From NCBI GenBank assembly GCA_002393975.1, contig DGSM01000059.1, positions 1-9,464 on the forward strand: 9,464 bases of DNA. The letters run 5' to 3'. The first letter of the stretch is position 1, and every line of letters begins with the position of its first letter. The notes below the pieces were generated by a model, which saw only the letters and a program-made list of their open reading frames with translations, had not been told where the DNA came from and did not search any database. This document shows positions 1 through 6,893 of this stretch, piece by piece. The position numbers were made by a program, and so were the translations under genes. Origin of the DNA: Clostridiales bacterium UBA4362 (GTDB lineage Bacteria > Bacillota > Clostridia > TANB77 > CAG-508).

Positions 1-1433
1 AATGTTTTAGCGTGGTGAGTAAATAATGTGAATTTAGATGCAACCTGTGCAGCCTGAATCATCCATGAAGCAACCTCGTCGGTCGCAACCTCACCTATGA
101 TGTTAACATCACCGTCAGTCTTTTTCTGAACATCTAGACCAGCCTGTCCAGAAACAGTTTCAGTTTCTCTAAATGATAATATGTTACGTGTAGGATATAT
201 TTTTCTTAAGTGCAACTCGAAAGCAGTTTCCTGAACACGGATATTAAGTGTTTCATATATATTTTCAATCATGGCCATAAGTAGTGTTGTTTTACCACAA
301 CCCTGCTGACCTGTAAGTGCAAGGATTCTTGCTCCTTTTACTAAGAATTGAAGTAGATTAATAACTTCATCTTCACCTGGATATAATTGTTCTAGCGCTG
401 CTCTCTTAACGTCGAATTTTCTTACGAAGAAGCCCCATGTTTCTGAGAAAGTAGGTCTTACAACAACGACACGAGAACCGTCTTTCATTTCATTAATCTT
501 GAAACCGTTACTATCTGATAACTGTCCAGGGTTATTATATTTATAAATGTTCTGACAAACTCTTTTAAGTTCTGCTTCAGAACCAAATGATAAAAATGCC
601 AAACGAATAGATTTACCAGAATACATGATCCAAATAGCATCACAAGCTCTAGGAACTTTATGATCCATAACTTGGTTTAGAACTGATGAATCAGTTTGTG
701 CAACCTGTGCTAAGAAGCTCTCAGGAAGACCAGAAATACCTCCAGATACACCATCTATGTTCATATCTCTAACTTCATCTATAGAGCTGTATCCTTTGTA
801 TTTTTGATATATTCTTTGAACTACAACATTTAATTTATCATCAAAAGTTAAAGTATAATTCTCTTTTTCATAAATATCTGATATTTCTTCTGGTGTTATA
901 ACATATGAAGGTTTAGCTTCTCCTTCTGTATATTTAAGATCTGCTAAATGATATTTCTTGATTAATTCTCCTAATGCTTCATATCCAAAATCTTTTTTAT
1001 ACATATAAATGATAATATCAAATTTATCTTGTGGAGTTAATAATGAAGGTACGTCAAAAGGAATTGCCATAGAAATGTTAGTTTCATCGCAATGATATTC
1101 TTTTGAAAGTAAATCAAAAATAAGCTCTTTAACATATTTCTTGTCATTAACATCTCCATAAGTACAACCTTTAAGAGCTTTCTTTAATTCATATTTCTTA
1201 TTTTTCCTTCTTTTTAATTCCTCTTCTGAAAGTCCTAAGTCATATAAATTAACTTTAGTTATTTCATCCATTCTTCTTTTTACGAAAGTAATCATTTGTT
1301 CAAGAGTATATGTTTTATCATCTTGGACAACTTCTACTTCTTCTTCTTGTGATTTCTTTTCTTTTAGTTTCTTCACAACGAAAGCAATAACTAAAGCTGC
1401 TACTGCAAATATTAAAATTGCATTGACTATCAT
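1..1433 (-). CDS. cpaF: CpaF/TadA-family secretion ATPase with N-terminal membrane anchor (partial, 3' end beyond window)
   Basis: This is the hexameric ATPase that powers assembly or secretion in Tad/Flp-type systems, acting at the cytoplasmic face of the membrane. 477 codons are visible and the C-terminus lies beyond the left edge. Walker A is GQQGCGKTT with K381. The Asp-box region is ETAFELHL (402-409), Walker B is VNIIGEV with catalytic-type E448, and the His box is H473/H474 (THHAKT). Upstream, the RVVVVRP and FFVRKF stretches match the N-domain/linker of CpaF proteins. Residues 3-20 are a hydrophobic segment followed by a Lys/Glu-rich stretch, so the protein looks anchored by its N-terminus. 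Walker A lies roughly 100 residues later than I would expect for typical CpaF. The start is ATG at 1433, chosen because AAAGGAG (1444-1450) sits 10 bases upstream and the TadZ-like gene ends 29 bases before. The family assignment is firm; the substrate (pilin or other) is not visible. Confidence 0.93.
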   Translation of the reverse strand, partial: MIVNAILIFAVAALVIAFVVKKLKEKKSQEEEVEVVQDDKTYTLEQMITFVKRRMDEITKVNLYDLGLSEEELKRRKNKKYELKKALKGCTYGDVNDKKYVKELIFDLLSKEYHCDETNISMAIPFDVPSLLTPQDKFDIIIYMYKKDFGYEALGELIKKYHLADLKYTEGEAKPSYVITPEEISDIYEKENYTLTFDDKLNVVVQRIYQKYKGYSSIDEVRDMNIDGVSGGISGLPESFLAQVAQTDSSVLNQVMDHKVPRACDAIWIMYSGKSIRLAFLSFGSEAELKRVCQNIYKYNNPGQLSDSNGFKINEMKDGSRVVVVRPTFSETWGFFVRKFDVKRAALEQLYPGEDEVINLLQFLVKGARILALTGQQGCGKTTLLMAMIENIYETLNIRVQETAFELHLRKIYPTRNILSFRETETVSGQAGLDVQKKTDGDVNIIGEVATDEVASWMIQAAQVASKFTLFTHHAKT

Positions 1434-1443
1434 CGAAAAGTAT

Positions 1444-1450
1444 CTCCTTT
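1444..1450 (-). promoter_or_regulatory. Ribosome binding site of cpaF
   Basis: AAAGGAG on the minus strand, 10 bases before ATG 1433. It fixes the start of the ATPase so that the N-terminal hydrophobic segment is part of the protein. Confidence 0.75.
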
Positions 1451-1462
1451 CTCTAGCCTATT

Positions 1463-2308
1463 TTATATACGTCTAAATTCAACATCTCTTCTAGTTTTAT
1501 CAATTCTTTCAGATGTTTCTTTTAATGTCTTGAAAAATTGAAAATCTGGTGAGTCTTCATTTGTAAGAGTTCTTGCTTGTAATATATAATCTAGTATTCC
1601 ACCCTCACTTGCCCTATCAGCAAATAATGTATTGTAATTAACAATATAAGGTGAAGTTTTTGATCCTAAAAATCTTTCAACATTCTTTTGAGAAAATTTT
1701 GAATTGTTATCATATCTACTCATATAGCATCCCATTTTGTTTGTAGCAAAATATGGGTTATTTTTTCTTAAGTCATCATATTCTTTGATAGATCCATAAT
1801 TTTGTCTAATACCTACTAAAGTCAGCATAGACATATCCATTATTTTCTTTTTTAATTCTTCAGGTAGATTTCTATATAAATCTACTATAATTACATCATA
1901 ATATGTCATTCCAACTGTACATATTTGTGAAAATAAATTAGACATATTTAAGAATTCTTTAAAATCTTTTGTTTTAGCTGCAGGAATCAAATCTAAGTGA
2001 TCTTTTAAAACTGGTTTTGCATAAGAAGCAATAGCTTGGCCAGAAGCATGGTTACTATTGAAAGTTCTTAGTAATCCCTCCATACCACTATCATTTCCTA
2101 TATTGGTTCCTCTAGATAATATGTTTGTAAATCTTTCTTTTTGATATCCATTCCAAAAGCAATTTTCTAGAGTTTTATCATTAAAATCAGTAGTCAAAAG
2201 TAGAGTTTTATAATTATGTTCTATTCCTAAATAACACGCAACAGCTGCAGCCATCATAGTTTGGCCAGTTTCATATTGACTTAGGTTAGCAAATGTAACT
2301 ATTGACAT
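1463..2308 (-). CDS. TadZ/CpaE-like protein of the ParA/MinD fold with degenerate P-loop (281 aa)
   Basis: Probable localisation or assembly factor of the Tad-type machine, cytoplasmic or membrane-peripheral. The N-terminus MSIVTFANLSQYETGQT aligns by eye with the MinD/ParA deviant Walker A (KGGxGKT). G15 and T17 remain, but both lysine positions are glutamine (Q11 and Q16), so normal ATP binding and hydrolysis are doubtful. The following helix and strand (MMAAAVACYLG, then KTLLLTTDF at 34-42) and YDVIIVDL (137-144, Walker-B-like D143) keep the fold's order. TadZ/CpaE proteins in Tad loci are known to include atypical P-loop members. The start at ATG 2308 has AAAGGA (2317-2322) eight bases upstream. 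It follows the 243-aa gene by 30 bases and precedes cpaF by 29. The fold is inferred from pattern, with low overall sequence similarity expected. Confidence 0.72.
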   Translation of the reverse strand: MSIVTFANLSQYETGQTMMAAAVACYLGIEHNYKTLLLTTDFNDKTLENCFWNGYQKERFTNILSRGTNIGNDSGMEGLLRTFNSNHASGQAIASYAKPVLKDHLDLIPAAKTKDFKEFLNMSNLFSQICTVGMTYYDVIIVDLYRNLPEELKKKIMDMSMLTLVGIRQNYGSIKEYDDLRKNNPYFATNKMGCYMSRYDNNSKFSQKNVERFLGSKTSPYIVNYNTLFADRASEGGILDYILQARTLTNEDSPDFQFFKTLKETSERIDKTRRDVEFRRI

Positions 2309-2316
2309 TATTTGAT

Positions 2317-2322
2317 TCCTTT
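2317..2322 (-). promoter_or_regulatory. Ribosome binding site of the 281-aa TadZ-like gene
   Basis: AAAGGA on the minus strand, eight bases before ATG 2308. It supports that start, which leaves the degenerate P-loop at the very N-terminus as in MinD/ParA proteins. Confidence 0.7.
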
Positions 2323-2338
2323 CTATTTTTCTTTTGTA

Positions 2339-3070
2339 TTATAATTTTGCTAATGCTCTTCTTATCTGACTTTGATCTATAATTCCATCTGCAGATAATG
2401 CAGCTGTATATTCTATACCAGCCTTGTAGTTTTCTGTATATTTTTTCATTAATAATCTATTTGTTAATTGATTCTCTAATGTATTTCTTCTATCTGCCAT
2501 TTCATCAGCTATAATTACTTGTTCATCTGCCCATGAAATAGTTGGCATCTTTTTAATTATATTGTTCAATAAGTCTTTTTGTGGTGCCGATAAGTCAGGT
2601 GAAATAACAAGTTTTGTTATTCTAAGTGGGGTTTGTACAAATCTAAGTAGTTCTGCCCCTCTTCTAGTATCATAAATATCATATGATGTGCAGAAGAAAA
2701 CCCTCTTCATTTTTGGAACCATAAAAGAATTCATTGTTTGAGCATTGTCAGTGTCAACTAAAACAAAATCATAATCAAGTTGTTTTCCAAGATATGTTTG
2801 AATTTGCATTAAATTCATGAAACCCAAAGCAACATCCATGCCTTGGTATTCACTAACATAAGTTGGAGTATTTCCATTTTGTGTAGATGGCACAATATAC
2901 TTCAAGCGTTGCAATGATGTAGCATCGACAATAAGTGTACGCTTGCCACAAAAAGCAATGGTTTTGCCAACGTTTAAAATTATGTCCTTTTTGTCAAAAG
3001 CACCTATAAAACCTATTTGTTCCAACTCTTTTATCCTTTGAATAAATTTGGGTTTTTTAATGGAACCCAT
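2339..3070 (-). CDS. Second TadZ/ParA-like protein without a recognisable P-loop (243 aa)
   Basis: Likely a second, more degenerate member of the TadZ/MinD-like family in the same operon. The order of elements fits the fold: strand IGFIGAF (19-25), a short loop DKKDI where the P-loop should be, helix ILNVGKTIAF, strand KRTLIVDAT (43-51, the 'LLvDaD' position), and YDFVLVDTD (100-108, Walker-B-like). No GxxGxGK[ST] motif exists; the GKT at 35-37 lies in the following helix and is not a P-loop. The C-terminal third is Lys/Arg-rich with no clear motif. Start is ATG 3070, 17 bases after the cpaB stop. No Shine-Dalgarno is visible and an in-frame TAA lies three codons upstream, so translation may be coupled to cpaB. 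A six-codon out-of-frame ORF starts at 3077 and overlaps the start. The TadZ call is moderate; the alternative is an unrelated Rossmann-like scaffold protein. Confidence 0.6.
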   Translation of the reverse strand: MGSIKKPKFIQRIKELEQIGFIGAFDKKDIILNVGKTIAFCGKRTLIVDATSLQRLKYIVPSTQNGNTPTYVSEYQGMDVALGFMNLMQIQTYLGKQLDYDFVLVDTDNAQTMNSFMVPKMKRVFFCTSYDIYDTRRGAELLRFVQTPLRITKLVISPDLSAPQKDLLNNIIKKMPTISWADEQVIIADEMADRRNTLENQLTNRLLMKKYTENYKAGIEYTAALSADGIIDQSQIRRALAKL

Positions 3071-3087
3071 TAACCATTTTTATTCTA

Positions 3088-4269
3088 TTAATCTGTAGAT
3101 TGTACTGTTGCTAAATATCCTTCTCTTAACTTGCTTTCTGTCTTTATTTCACTATTTGTACCAGAAACAACTGCATCTTGTTGATCTTCTTGATCTACTA
3201 AGCTAAGTGCATCATTGAAAGCAGTTCTTGAATTTTGATAGTTATTTGAATAATTTGTAATCAATGCATTTCTAGCTTCTTGAACAATGTTAGGATCATT
3301 TTGAATAGTTTGAAGAACTACTTGTGAAGGAGCATATGTTAAAGTTGCAGCTGTTTGCATTCCAGGATCTGTGTATTTTAATGCGTAGAATTTGCATCCT
3401 TCAATTCTGTAAGCATCAACGCATGCAGCATTCATAGTTAATATTTCACCTTCACTTAATGCTAGTTGTATTGTGTTTGAGCTATATCCATCTTCTGTTA
3501 ATGGAATAGATACTCTCTTCTTAGCTAATACAATGTAATCAGCACCTGTAGAAAGTCTTAATCTTATATCAATTGTGTCTCCATTTTCCAAATCGTATGG
3601 TAAAGAAATCATACTAAATTCTATTGTTCTCATATCAGAAGTTATTTTTTCATCTGAAGCAGCGAACATAGATGGTGTAACAATTGTGTTTTTCTTTAAA
3701 TCTATTTTTGCTATGTATGGCTGTTGAGTAAGATCAAGATCAACTCTTTCCTCTCTTCCATCAACTTGTTTGGTATAATAGTATTTATTACCTTTATCTG
3801 TTGTTTCTTTTTGAACTTCATATATCATTCCATCATCAGGATCTGGATATCCAGCATACATTTCGCCAGTTTCTTGTCCATTTTCATCAGTAACTTTTAC
3901 CGCTTGTAATTGAACTCCATTTGAGTCAGTTAAATAAAAATTACTAATATAATCTTTCATATTTGTAGCATCTGCTGGTACTGCAGCTTTATCAAGTGTT
4001 ATAGTAGTAAACATATCAGATGTAATTACATCTGTTGTTTGACCATTATCAGAACTTGTAGATGTAATCATACTTTCTCCTGATTTTACATCAGTCTTAA
4101 GAGCATAAACAGTAACAAGTCTAGCCTCTCTTTCCTCTTCTGCTTTATTCATAAAATAAATTTTGTATCCTAATCCTCCTGATGCTAATATACCTATTAA
4201 TAGAGCTATAATAAAGCCCTTTATAAATGATGAACGAGCTTTTTGCTCTAATGGATTCATTGTTGCCAT
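3088..4269 (-). CDS. cpaB: CpaB/RcpC-like SAF-domain membrane protein of the Tad/Flp system (393 aa)
   Basis: Periplasm- or wall-side assembly component of Tad pili. In diderms RcpC/CpaB works with the secretin; Gram-positive loci carry a secretin-free version. A single membrane segment lies at about 18-40 after a short basic cytoplasmic tail. A first SAF-like unit follows (about 51-88, VTVYALKTDVKSGE then VITSDMF), and then a second CpaB-like block: YIAKIDLKKNTIVTPSMF (185-202), MRTIEFSMISLPYDLENGDTIDIRLR (213-238, the 'pGDrVDV' element) and YIVLAKKRV (245-253). About 80 acidic and Tyr/Gly-rich residues (roughly 105-180) are inserted between the two blocks. The C-terminal 70 residues are Asn/Gln/Ser-rich. 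Start is ATG 4269, with AAGGAGG (4279-4285) nine bases upstream; the Met three codons later is too far from it. It is the first gene of the visible operon. Confidence 0.8.
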   Translation of the reverse strand: MATMNPLEQKARSSFIKGFIIALLIGILASGGLGYKIYFMNKAEEEREARLVTVYALKTDVKSGESMITSTSSDNGQTTDVITSDMFTTITLDKAAVPADATNMKDYISNFYLTDSNGVQLQAVKVTDENGQETGEMYAGYPDPDDGMIYEVQKETTDKGNKYYYTKQVDGREERVDLDLTQQPYIAKIDLKKNTIVTPSMFAASDEKITSDMRTIEFSMISLPYDLENGDTIDIRLRLSTGADYIVLAKKRVSIPLTEDGYSSNTIQLALSEGEILTMNAACVDAYRIEGCKFYALKYTDPGMQTAATLTYAPSQVVLQTIQNDPNIVQEARNALITNYSNNYQNSRTAFNDALSLVDQEDQQDAVVSGTNSEIKTESKLREGYLATVQSTD

Positions 4270-4278
4270 AATAAATAG

Positions 4279-4285
4279 CCTCCTT
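4279..4285 (-). promoter_or_regulatory. Ribosome binding site of cpaB
   Basis: AAGGAGG on the minus strand, nine bases before ATG 4269. It is the strongest Shine-Dalgarno in the Tad operon and selects the first of two nearby Met codons. Confidence 0.8.
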
Positions 4286-4331
4286 ATATTTTCGCGCTTT
4301 TTTACTTTTTTCGCTTATTCCTTGATATTTT

Positions 4332-4337
4332 ATTATA
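4332..4337 (-). promoter_or_regulatory. Candidate -10 box for the Tad operon
   Basis: TATAAT on the minus strand, 62 bases before the cpaB start, in the gap after the upstream gene's terminator. No good -35 is found at 16-18 bases (TTATAT at 4355-4360 is poor) and there is no TG extension, so this is a position-based suggestion. The region 4270-4437 holds no gene. Confidence 0.4.
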
Positions 4338-4437
4338 AAAAAAGTGCTTATTCAATATAAGATTTTACTTAAAAACTTAATTTAATAAGTGTGTAATATT
4401 GTAATAAAATTGTAACTTAAGACGTAGCATTATTTTC

Positions 4438-4473
4438 AAAAAAATAGAGTAAGCTTTTATTTTAGCTTACTCT
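4438..4473 (-). terminator. Rho-independent terminator of the nucleotidyltransferase gene
   Basis: A perfect 10-bp stem (4446-4455 with 4464-4473) with an 8-base loop, read on the minus strand and followed by A then seven T residues (4438-4445). It begins 22 bases after the stop of the 603-aa gene and separates it from the Tad operon. The plus-strand side lacks a T-tract, so it acts in one direction. Confidence 0.9.
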
Positions 4474-4495
4474 GTCATTTGTCTATTATTGTGAA

Positions 4496-6307
4496 TTACC
4501 TTTCAACACTTGATAAATCTCTATCATTTATGCCTGTCTCTTTGTTTATATTTCTCACACTACCATCTTTTATTCTTTCCTCTATAAATTTTATCGCTTC
4601 ACCCCTTGTCTTTGAGGTTCTTGCTCTTATTCCAAGGCCTTGGCTTTGGGTATCACATAGAATTGTATAATGTTCTAGCAAACTTGTTATATCTGTAACT
4701 TTCTCAACACTACTTACTTGCTTTTTATCTGAAATATCTATTTCGGAATCTGATATCCATTCTTCTGAAAATTCAAATATAGGTTCATGAGTTCTTTGAT
4801 CTAGGGTTAAATTACATACAGGATTAAACTTTTCAGGGCTTAAGTGATAAATAAAATTTGGCTCCCTTAGCATTGCATGTTTCTTACCTTCTGAATCTTC
4901 TTGAACTTCTATATTATCACTTCCATATATATATGCTGACTTTCCTAATCTAATCATTCCTGAACTATTACGAGCTATGTAAGGATTATTACCATCAACA
5001 GGCTTAGAAGATGCAAATACCCCATCTACTCTTTCAGTCTCATAATTATTTGCTCGATCGATAGATTTTCTTAATACTCCACCTTCAAGTCTTTCAGGAG
5101 CAACAGATGTTATATGTGTAAGTTCAATGTGATTATCAACAAAAATGCTTTTTATTGATTGTTGATACTCTTTCATCAATTCAAATATCTTTTTTGTTTC
5201 AGGATCTAATTCAATATCATCATTATTTCTTCCATGATTTTGATATCTCCTTTGTAAGAAGTCTAATGCATTATCTATCGTTTTTTTATCAAATTGTTTT
5301 AATTTTCTTGAATACTCTTCAGTAATTAATCTTATTTTGTCTTTATATGTATAAGCTTTAGTTTTTTCTTGCCATCCTTTCAATAAAGAATCAATTTCAG
5401 GATGATTTGCTTTTGCTCTTTCATATTGATCACTTTTTAAAACATCGCTTATTATTTCTTCTGGTGTCTTTGTAGAACTCTTAATATATAATGAGTTTAA
5501 ATAGCTGTTAATTTTATCTTCTATAGATGGTTCCTTTTTTCTAGATACTACTTTTCCTTCTTTATCAAACACTAATTTATATTCTTTTACTTTAGTTTCT
5601 AATTCTTTAATTCTTTTAATTATCTCTTGAGATTTTTCATCTAAAGTTGGCTCGATAATAGAAGCATCTAATTTGTCTTTATCTCTTTCGCCTTTACTTT
5701 TTTGTAGATAAGTATACTCTTTTGATTGTGATTTTAGCTTTATACCTTTATAGTTAACTGCTTCTTTGCTATAAATCATGTCAAATAATTCTTTTGGCAT
5801 TACTTTCTCAGTTCCTACATATTGACCTGTTCTTTCGTCAAAGGCATAACTGCGTCTTATCACTTCATTATCTTGTACCTTATATACAAATAATCCTACT
5901 CCTAATAAATTACCATTTTTTATAACAGTATTTATATCATGGCATCCTACTGTAAAATCTCCATTTGAATCTATTACATTATTAGTATTTATTCCTCTTT
6001 TGTCTTCTACTTTATATCCAATTTCTTGTAGCTTTTCTATTATCTTAGGTAAATCTGCTTCATTGCACATAATATCTATGTCACTATTTTTTCTATACAA
6101 ATCTTGGTTTGTTTGTATAGCAGCAGAAATGCCTCCTACTAAAAATGCATCTATGTCATCTAATTCTCCAAATATTTTTGCTAAAGTATCATATGTACTA
6201 TGATATTTATCATAATTTTCTTTGGAAACATTACTAAGCATTAAGTAGTTACTTTTTCTAAATATTCGATTAACTATTCTTTGAAAAATATCATTTATTT
6301 TTGGCAT
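4496..6307 (-). CDS. Nucleotidyltransferase-domain protein with ART-like C-terminal domain (603 aa)
   Basis: I do not recognise a named gene. Residues about 53-215 look like a minimal nucleotidyltransferase of the ANT/LinB/AbiEii type: FLVGGISAAI (G58, G59), then RKNSDIDIM with metal-ligand candidates D76 and D78, then LPKIIEKLQEIGYKV. MPKELFDMIYSK follows, and ERDKDKLDA (207-215) resembles the 'R.KD..D' helix that ends such domains. Residues about 220-390 are highly charged and helical. Residues about 394-525 (LTHITS, GVFASSKP, YIYGSDN, FIYHLSPEKFNPV, FEFSEEWISDSEI) follow the strand-by-strand pattern of ADP-ribosyltransferase-like domains; this part is inference. No signal peptide or membrane segment is seen, so it is probably cytoplasmic. 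ATG 6307 has GGAG (6316-6319) eight bases upstream. It lies 80 bases after vanZ and ends at a strong terminator. Substrate unknown. Confidence 0.7.
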   Translation of the reverse strand: MPKINDIFQRIVNRIFRKSNYLMLSNVSKENYDKYHSTYDTLAKIFGELDDIDAFLVGGISAAIQTNQDLYRKNSDIDIMCNEADLPKIIEKLQEIGYKVEDKRGINTNNVIDSNGDFTVGCHDINTVIKNGNLLGVGLFVYKVQDNEVIRRSYAFDERTGQYVGTEKVMPKELFDMIYSKEAVNYKGIKLKSQSKEYTYLQKSKGERDKDKLDASIIEPTLDEKSQEIIKRIKELETKVKEYKLVFDKEGKVVSRKKEPSIEDKINSYLNSLYIKSSTKTPEEIISDVLKSDQYERAKANHPEIDSLLKGWQEKTKAYTYKDKIRLITEEYSRKLKQFDKKTIDNALDFLQRRYQNHGRNNDDIELDPETKKIFELMKEYQQSIKSIFVDNHIELTHITSVAPERLEGGVLRKSIDRANNYETERVDGVFASSKPVDGNNPYIARNSSGMIRLGKSAYIYGSDNIEVQEDSEGKKHAMLREPNFIYHLSPEKFNPVCNLTLDQRTHEPIFEFSEEWISDSEIDISDKKQVSSVEKVTDITSLLEHYTILCDTQSQGLGIRARTSKTRGEAIKFIEERIKDGSVRNINKETGINDRDLSSVER

Positions 6308-6315
6308 TAGAATTT

Positions 6316-6319
6316 CTCC
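6316..6319 (-). promoter_or_regulatory. Ribosome binding site of the nucleotidyltransferase gene
   Basis: GGAG on the minus strand, eight bases before ATG 6307; it supports that start. Confidence 0.6.
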
Positions 6320-6347
6320 ATTACACCATTATCAATATTTATTCTTT

Positions 6348-6353
6348 ATTATA
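6348..6353 (-). promoter_or_regulatory. Candidate -10 box for the nucleotidyltransferase gene
   Basis: TATAAT on the minus strand, 40 bases before ATG 6307, in the 80-base AT-rich gap behind vanZ. No convincing -35 stands at 16-18 bases. No terminator hairpin is seen in the gap, so read-through from the LCP-vanZ transcript is also possible. Confidence 0.4.
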
Positions 6354-6387
6354 GATTGTATATTTTATTTTTTTATTTTGTCGTTTT

Positions 6388-6870
6388 TTATTTATTTTTT
6401 CTTTTTTCTTTATATCTCTTTATTAACATTATTATTAAAAGTATGCCTAATAGTCCAAGTAAATTGCCTTCTGAATCTATAACCACATCTATAATTTGTG
6501 CACTTCTTCCTGGAACAAAGCTTTGATGTAGTTCATCACTTATTGCATATATTGTTCCAACTAATGTACCAAGTAATAATTTCTTTTCATCTGAAATATT
6601 AAATGTATTAAGAAATAGCATTTCCCATATACCAACGAATGCATATATAGAAAAATGAGCTATCTTTCTAATATATGGTTCTATTGTTTCCACAAACTCA
6701 TTTCTTTTTTCATTTGATACATTTAATACTTTGGCTATAAATTCACTTACATCTGTTGATATCCCATGTGAAGCATTGCCACTTGATGCTGAAAATTTAA
6801 ATATCATAATAAATGTTACTAATAACAATACTCCATAAATTATTCTTTTTATAATTAGTGTTTTTTTCAT
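6388..6870 (-). CDS. VanZ-family membrane protein (160 aa)
   Basis: A small polytopic membrane protein of the VanZ family, named after the teicoplanin-resistance accessory protein; most chromosomal members have no proven role but belong to envelope biology. Four hydrophobic segments (about 9-25, 69-88, 97-113, 134-151) are visible with the family motifs: FSASSG (26-31), RKIAHFSIYAFVG (68-80) and SDELHQSFVPGRSAQIIDVVID (111-132). A Lys/Arg-rich tail ends the protein. I use ATG 6870; a TTG at 6879 in the same frame would add three residues. GGAG upstream is 13 bases from the ATG and only four from the TTG, so neither spacing is ideal. The gap to the LCP stop is 23 bases, which indicates one operon. 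The presence of VanZ alone does not indicate glycopeptide resistance. Confidence 0.9.
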   Translation of the reverse strand: MKKTLIIKRIIYGVLLLVTFIMIFKFSASSGNASHGISTDVSEFIAKVLNVSNEKRNEFVETIEPYIRKIAHFSIYAFVGIWEMLFLNTFNISDEKKLLLGTLVGTIYAISDELHQSFVPGRSAQIIDVVIDSEGNLLGLLGILLIIMLIKRYKEKRKNK

Positions 6871-6893
6871 TTGTTTCAAAAAGCTCCGCTCTA

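Noticed and set aside
2959..2975. NVGKT in the 243-aa protein as a Walker A motif
   Set aside because: It lies in the helix after the first strand, lacks the GxxGxGK pattern, and is aligned with the 'NLA' helix of MinD-like proteins.
4479..4670. Small plus-strand ORFs at 3724-3909, 4163-4360, 4479-4670, 6000-6203, 7885-8251 and the minus ORF at 8711-8950
   Set aside because: They lie wholly or mostly opposite real genes, have Phe/Ser/Leu-rich composition expected from reading Lys-rich genes backwards, and lack ribosome binding sites.
4496..6307. AbiEii-type toxin of an AbiE toxin-antitoxin pair, or an aminoglycoside-resistance adenylyltransferase
   Set aside because: The nucleotidyltransferase core is compatible, but no AbiEi-like partner gene lies next to it, and the protein is about twice the length of resistance enzymes.
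6308..6387. Direct repeat CCATTACACCATTA near the nucleotidyltransferase start as an operator
   Set aside because: Only six bases repeat in AT-rich sequence and it sits between the candidate -10 and the ribosome binding site without symmetry; chance is likely.
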